A DNA stretch of 64,000 nucleotides from Bacteroidota bacterium (GTDB lineage Bacteria; Bacteroidota; Bacteroidia; Chitinophagales; LD1): assembly GCA_947479455.1 (NCBI GenBank), contig CANJZE010000016.1, forward strand, positions 1-64,000, read 5' to 3'. The notes under the pieces are model-generated. The model saw nothing but the letters and a program-made list of their open reading frames with translations. It was not told the DNA's origin and searched no databases. The position numbers were made by a program, and so were the translations under genes. Of the stretch, positions 61,104 through 64,000 are shown one piece after another. Numbering within the stretch: position 1 is the stretch's first letter; each line of letters begins with the position of its first letter.

Positions 61104-62321
61104 CTAAGCAAGTTTCGAGAATGCATCCTTCATTCTCTTGCAAGCTTCTCTAAGTTTTTCTTCTGAAGTTGCGTATGATAAACGAAGACAATTTTTATCT
61201 CCGAATGATTCACCACTCACCACAGCCAATTTCGATTCGCTCAAAATGTAAAGAGAAATATCTTCCGGAGTATTCAACGCTTTGCCTTCAAATGTTTTTC
61301 CGAAATAAGAACTTACATCGAAGAAAAAATAGAAAGCACCTTCGGGTAAATTCACTTTCAAGTCCGGAATTTCTTTCAGCAAACCGTAAACCAGGTCTCT
61401 ACGTTTTTTAAATTCTTTCACCATGTCGAAGCTCGGAGTCATATCGCCAAGCAAAGCAGCTTCGCCTGCTTTTTGTGTGATAGAGCACGGAGCCGAAGTA
61501 AACTGTCCCTGCATTTTATCGCATGCTTTAGCAATAAAAAGCGGAGCACCGATATAACCGAGTCTCCAGCCTGTCATGGCAAATGCTTTGCTGAAACCGT
61601 TTACGGTAATCACCTGTTCTTTTATCTCACTGAACTCCGCCAAGCTCGTATGCTTCTGCCCGGTGAAATTGATGTATTCGTAAATTTCATCGCATAGCAC
61701 AAACAGGTTAGGGTGCTTCTTTACCACGGCAGCAATCGCCTTCAGTTCATCGTGCGAAAACACCGAGCCAGTAGGATTACAAGGCGATGAAAAAATCATC
61801 AGCCGTGTTTTAGGCGTAATGTATTGCTCAAGCAAATCGGCAGTCACTTTAAAATTAGAATCAATCGTAGTAGGAATTTCCACGCACTTACCTTCGGCAA
61901 GTTCGGCAATGGCAGCATAACTAACCCAGTAAGGCGCGGGTAACAAAACTTCATCGCCCGGATTTATTAAACTCAATACCACATTGGCAATAGATTGTTT
62001 AGCTCCGGTAGAAACCACAATCTGCTCCATGGTATAATCGAGATTATTATCGCGCTTAAATTTCTGCACTATCGCTTTGCGCAACTCGGGGTAACCCGGC
62101 ACAGGCGTGTATTTAGTATAGCCCTTGTCAATGGCAAGCTTGGCTGCATCTTTAATGTATTGAGGCGTGTCAAAATCGGGTTCGCCCAAACTCAAATCAA
62201 TTACATCGTGACCCTGCGCTTTTAATTCGCGGCTCATTTTGCTCATTTTGATAGTGGCAGATTCCTGCATTTGGTTGATGCGGTCAGAGAGTTGGTTCAT
62301 AATTGCTGTAGCTTGTGACAT
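61104..62321 (-). CDS. PLP-dependent aminotransferase, aspartate-aminotransferase type
   Basis: 405 residues, fold type I, class I. IDLSLGEPDFDTPQYIKD, STGAKQSIANVVLSLI, FSSPCNPTGSVFS, CDEIYEYI, the PLP-binding Lys in VNGFSKAFAMTGWRLGYI, and a C-terminal Arg in CLRLSYATSEE. Fits the Ib-type aspartate aminotransferase of many bacteria. It transfers amino groups between aspartate or prephenate and 2-oxoglutarate. Cytoplasmic. Confidence 0.9.
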   Translation of the reverse strand: MSQATAIMNQLSDRINQMQESATIKMSKMSRELKAQGHDVIDLSLGEPDFDTPQYIKDAAKLAIDKGYTKYTPVPGYPELRKAIVQKFKRDNNLDYTMEQIVVSTGAKQSIANVVLSLINPGDEVLLPAPYWVSYAAIAELAEGKCVEIPTTIDSNFKVTADLLEQYITPKTRLMIFSSPCNPTGSVFSHDELKAIAAVVKKHPNLFVLCDEIYEYINFTGQKHTSLAEFSEIKEQVITVNGFSKAFAMTGWRLGYIGAPLFIAKACDKMQGQFTSAPCSITQKAGEAALLGDMTPSFDMVKEFKKRRDLVYGLLKEIPDLKVNLPEGAFYFFFDVSSYFGKTFEGKALNTPEDISLYILSESKLAVVSGESFGDKNCLRLSYATSEEKLREACKRMKDAFSKLA

Positions 62322-62329
62322 GGTGAAAA

Positions 62330-62420
62330 AGTTTTTGTTTCATCCCGAACTTGTTTCGGGAACGTTCTGTTTTCATTTTCAGAACGAGCGCGAAAATAAT
62401 CTTGCGCAGAAATTGCGCGG
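62330..62420. repeat. CCCGAAC repeat upstream of the aminotransferase
   Basis: TCATCCCGAACTTGTTTCGGGA and ACGTTCTGTTTTCATTTTCAGAACG-type hairpins overlap in this gap. TTTTGTTTCATCCCG links it to the repeats in pnuC and the cyclase gene. Confidence 0.45.
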
Positions 62421-62551
62421 CAATTATTTTGGTAAGTAATTAACAGCGGGGGAGGAATTTTCAACGGGGAGGGTAGGGCGAAAGGCGAAAGAAGTTGTCC
62501 CAAATCGCGAACCACTAACTTTTCTATCTTCGCCCTCTCAAAAAAACAACC

Positions 62552-63838
62552 ATGAGCAAACGAATAGTAGTAATAGACGGAGCGCGCACACCCTTCCTGC
62601 GCTCGGGCACCGATTATATGGATTTGATGAGTTACCAACTGGGGCAGTTTGCCATCAAAGGGCTGCTCAACAAAACAGGCATTGACCCTAAACAGGTGGG
62701 CTATGTGGTTATGGGCACCGTTATTACCAATGTAAAAACCAGCAACGTGGCGCGCGAAGCGGCTCTCACTGCGGGCATACCGCAAACCGCACCTTGCCAT
62801 ACCGTGACGATGGCTTGCATCAGCGCGAACCAGGCAATCGTGACCGCTATGCACGTGCTGCAAAATGGCGATGCCGATGTGGTGATAGCCGGTGGAACCG
62901 ACTGCGCGAGTGATGCGCCTATTTTGTTCAACCGCCCTATGCGCAAGAAATTATTCAAGGCACAAAAACTCAAAGGTCTGGGTGATTCGTTGAAGTTTCT
63001 TTCTACACTTCGTCCGGTTGATTTTAAACCCGAGGCTCCCGCCATTGCCGAATTCCTCACGAACAAAACAATGGGACTCGACTGCGATATTCTTGCCGCT
63101 CGTTATGGTGTGACACGTCAAGAGCAGGATGAGTTTGCTGTGCGCTCGCATCAACTCGCTGCCAAGGCAGATGCCGATGGAACACTTGCACATGAAATTG
63201 CACCGGTGGAATCTGCGCCTAAGTTCAAGCGCATCAGCAAAGACAACGGCTTCCGTGCCGATACCACGATGGAAAAAATTTCGAAACTAAAACCTGCATT
63301 TGTAAAAGAAGGAGGAACGATTACTGCGGCTAACGCCTCTTTCTTAACCGATGGCGCAGCTGTGGTTTTGTTGATGACAGAAGATAAAGCAAAGGAGTTA
63401 GGATTGAAACCAAAAGCATACTTACACTCGTATGCTTTCAGCGGTTGCGATTTGAATGAAGAACTCTTGTTGGGACCAACTTACGCTATGAGCAAGTTGT
63501 TGACCAAAACAGGAATGAACATCAGCGATATGGATGTGTTCGAATTTCACGAAGCATTTGCCGGACAAATAATGGCCAACCTCAAATGTATGGCAAGTGA
63601 TGAATTTGCAAAAACAAAATTAGGAAGAGACAAAGCAGTAGGCGTTGTGCCAATGGAGAAATTGAATTTGTGGGGTGGAAGTTTATCGCTCGGTCATCCG
63701 TTTGGTGCTACCGGTGCACGCTTGGTGACCACCGCTGCAAATAGATTGATTAAAGAGAATGGGAAGTATGCGTTGCTATCGGCTTGTGCTGCGGGCGCGC
63801 ATGGACATGCGATGATTTTAGAAAAGTATAACGGATAG
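62552..63838 (+). CDS. Acetyl-CoA acyltransferase (thiolase, FadI-like)
   Basis: 428 residues. The acyl-accepting Cys is residue 89 in VTMACISANQA. FEFHEAFAGQIMAN holds the catalytic His; LWGGSLSLGHPFGATGARL and LLSACAAGAHGHAM complete the active site. The length and the loop PEAPAIAEFLTNKTMGLD resemble the FadI/trifunctional beta type. It cleaves 3-ketoacyl-CoA in beta-oxidation. No FadB/J partner is adjacent. Confidence 0.92.
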   Translation: MSKRIVVIDGARTPFLRSGTDYMDLMSYQLGQFAIKGLLNKTGIDPKQVGYVVMGTVITNVKTSNVAREAALTAGIPQTAPCHTVTMACISANQAIVTAMHVLQNGDADVVIAGGTDCASDAPILFNRPMRKKLFKAQKLKGLGDSLKFLSTLRPVDFKPEAPAIAEFLTNKTMGLDCDILAARYGVTRQEQDEFAVRSHQLAAKADADGTLAHEIAPVESAPKFKRISKDNGFRADTTMEKISKLKPAFVKEGGTITAANASFLTDGAAVVLLMTEDKAKELGLKPKAYLHSYAFSGCDLNEELLLGPTYAMSKLLTKTGMNISDMDVFEFHEAFAGQIMANLKCMASDEFAKTKLGRDKAVGVVPMEKLNLWGGSLSLGHPFGATGARLVTTAANRLIKENGKYALLSACAAGAHGHAMILEKYNG

Positions 63839-63844
63839 GAAGCA

Positions 63845-64000
63845 ATGGTATATCTCACAAGAAGAGAACATTTCAACGGAGCACATCGCCTCTTCAATCC
63901 TGACTGGACGGAAGAGCAGAACGATGAGGTATTCGGCAAGTGCGCCAATAAGAACTGGCACGGTCACAACTTCGATGTGTTTGTTACCGTGAAAGGAGAA
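63845..64000 (+). CDS. queD: 6-carboxy-5,6,7,8-tetrahydropterin synthase (partial, cut by window end)
   Basis: The first 52 codons: MVYLTRREHFNGAHRLFNPD, then VFGKCANKNWHGHNF. Zn-binding His in FNGAH and HGHN and the catalytic Cys in GKCANKNWHGHN are those of the PTPS/QueD family. QueD makes 6-carboxytetrahydropterin on the way to queuosine; a pterin-pathway PTPS role cannot be excluded. The gene continues beyond the window. It starts 6 bases after the thiolase stop. Confidence 0.85.
   Translation, partial: MVYLTRREHFNGAHRLFNPDWTEEQNDEVFGKCANKNWHGHNFDVFVTVKGE

Overview
This window is chromosomal DNA from a member of the phylum Bacteroidota (Bacteroidetes). Several independent signs support this. 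Three secreted proteins end in type IX secretion (T9SS) type A sorting domains. Two Bacteroidota-specific families are present, DUF4249 and the DUF4835/PorD family. The order bamD-rpoZ-coaC-coaB-porD is typical of the phylum. Clear promoters have the form TTTG-(18/19)-TAnnTTTG and there are no obvious Shine-Dalgarno sequences. The DNA looks moderately AT-rich. I cannot assign a genus; a Chitinophagales/Sphingobacteriales-like lineage is only a guess.

Layout. 1-5.5 kb: a GT-C membrane glycosyltransferase, a broken DUF4258/YgiT pair, a PhoD phosphatase and a DUF4249 lipoprotein. 5.5-8.3 kb: panB, a secreted glutathione peroxidase, a small 17-residue-repeat protein and an acetyltransferase. 8.3-12 kb (minus): bamD, rpoZ, coaC, coaB, porD. 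12-13.1 kb: tatD, a tRNA-Ser relic and an intact tRNA-Ser(GGA). 13.3-17.7 kb (minus): rpsL-rpsG-fusA-rpsJ-rplC, stopping with a terminator after rplC. 17.9-20 kb: an LD-carboxypeptidase coupled to a PnuC/NadR-type nicotinamide riboside salvage pair. 20-25.8 kb: histidine kinase, nucleotidyltransferase, FabK/NMO-like enzyme, and pyrH-frr interrupted by a four-helix-bundle gene. 25.8-37.1 kb: mostly secreted or surface proteins, a flippase, an intact YgiT/DUF4258 pair, a frameshifted RelE module, a beta-lactamase-fold hydrolase, an adenylate cyclase and an esterase. 37.2-45 kb: a fused alpha/beta 2-oxoacid dehydrogenase E1, a nonsense-mutated DUF1761 gene, a B12-binding radical SAM protein and an acyl-CoA-type trio (crotonase, BKACE, enoyl-CoA reductase-like SDR). 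45-53.2 kb (minus): a surface-glycan operon. 53.3-64 kb: transglutaminase-like protein, apt, acyl-CoA dehydrogenase, rpsU-xerC, queA, an ABC permease, heptose kinase, aminotransferase, thiolase and the start of a 6-carboxytetrahydropterin synthase.

Two themes cut across the window. First, short palindromic repeat families (G/C-rich CCCCGAAGGGG types, GTCCGAA types, GAATTCAG types and AT-rich TTAATCAAC types) sit in many gaps. They also occur in frame inside or at the ends of at least six conserved proteins: E1, PnuC, the adenylate cyclase, TatD, the PorD-family protein and the nucleotidyltransferase. I judge this the most interesting signal here. Second, several genes are interrupted by single-base events (a DUF4258 toxin-like gene, a RelE toxin, the cyclase N-terminus, the coaC/coaB junction, and a TAG in the DUF1761 gene). 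These are either real decay or phase variation, or sequencing/assembly errors, and the sequence alone cannot decide.

I do not see a CRISPR array, prophage, insertion-sequence transposase or rRNA. No wholly new defence or biosynthetic system is evident.
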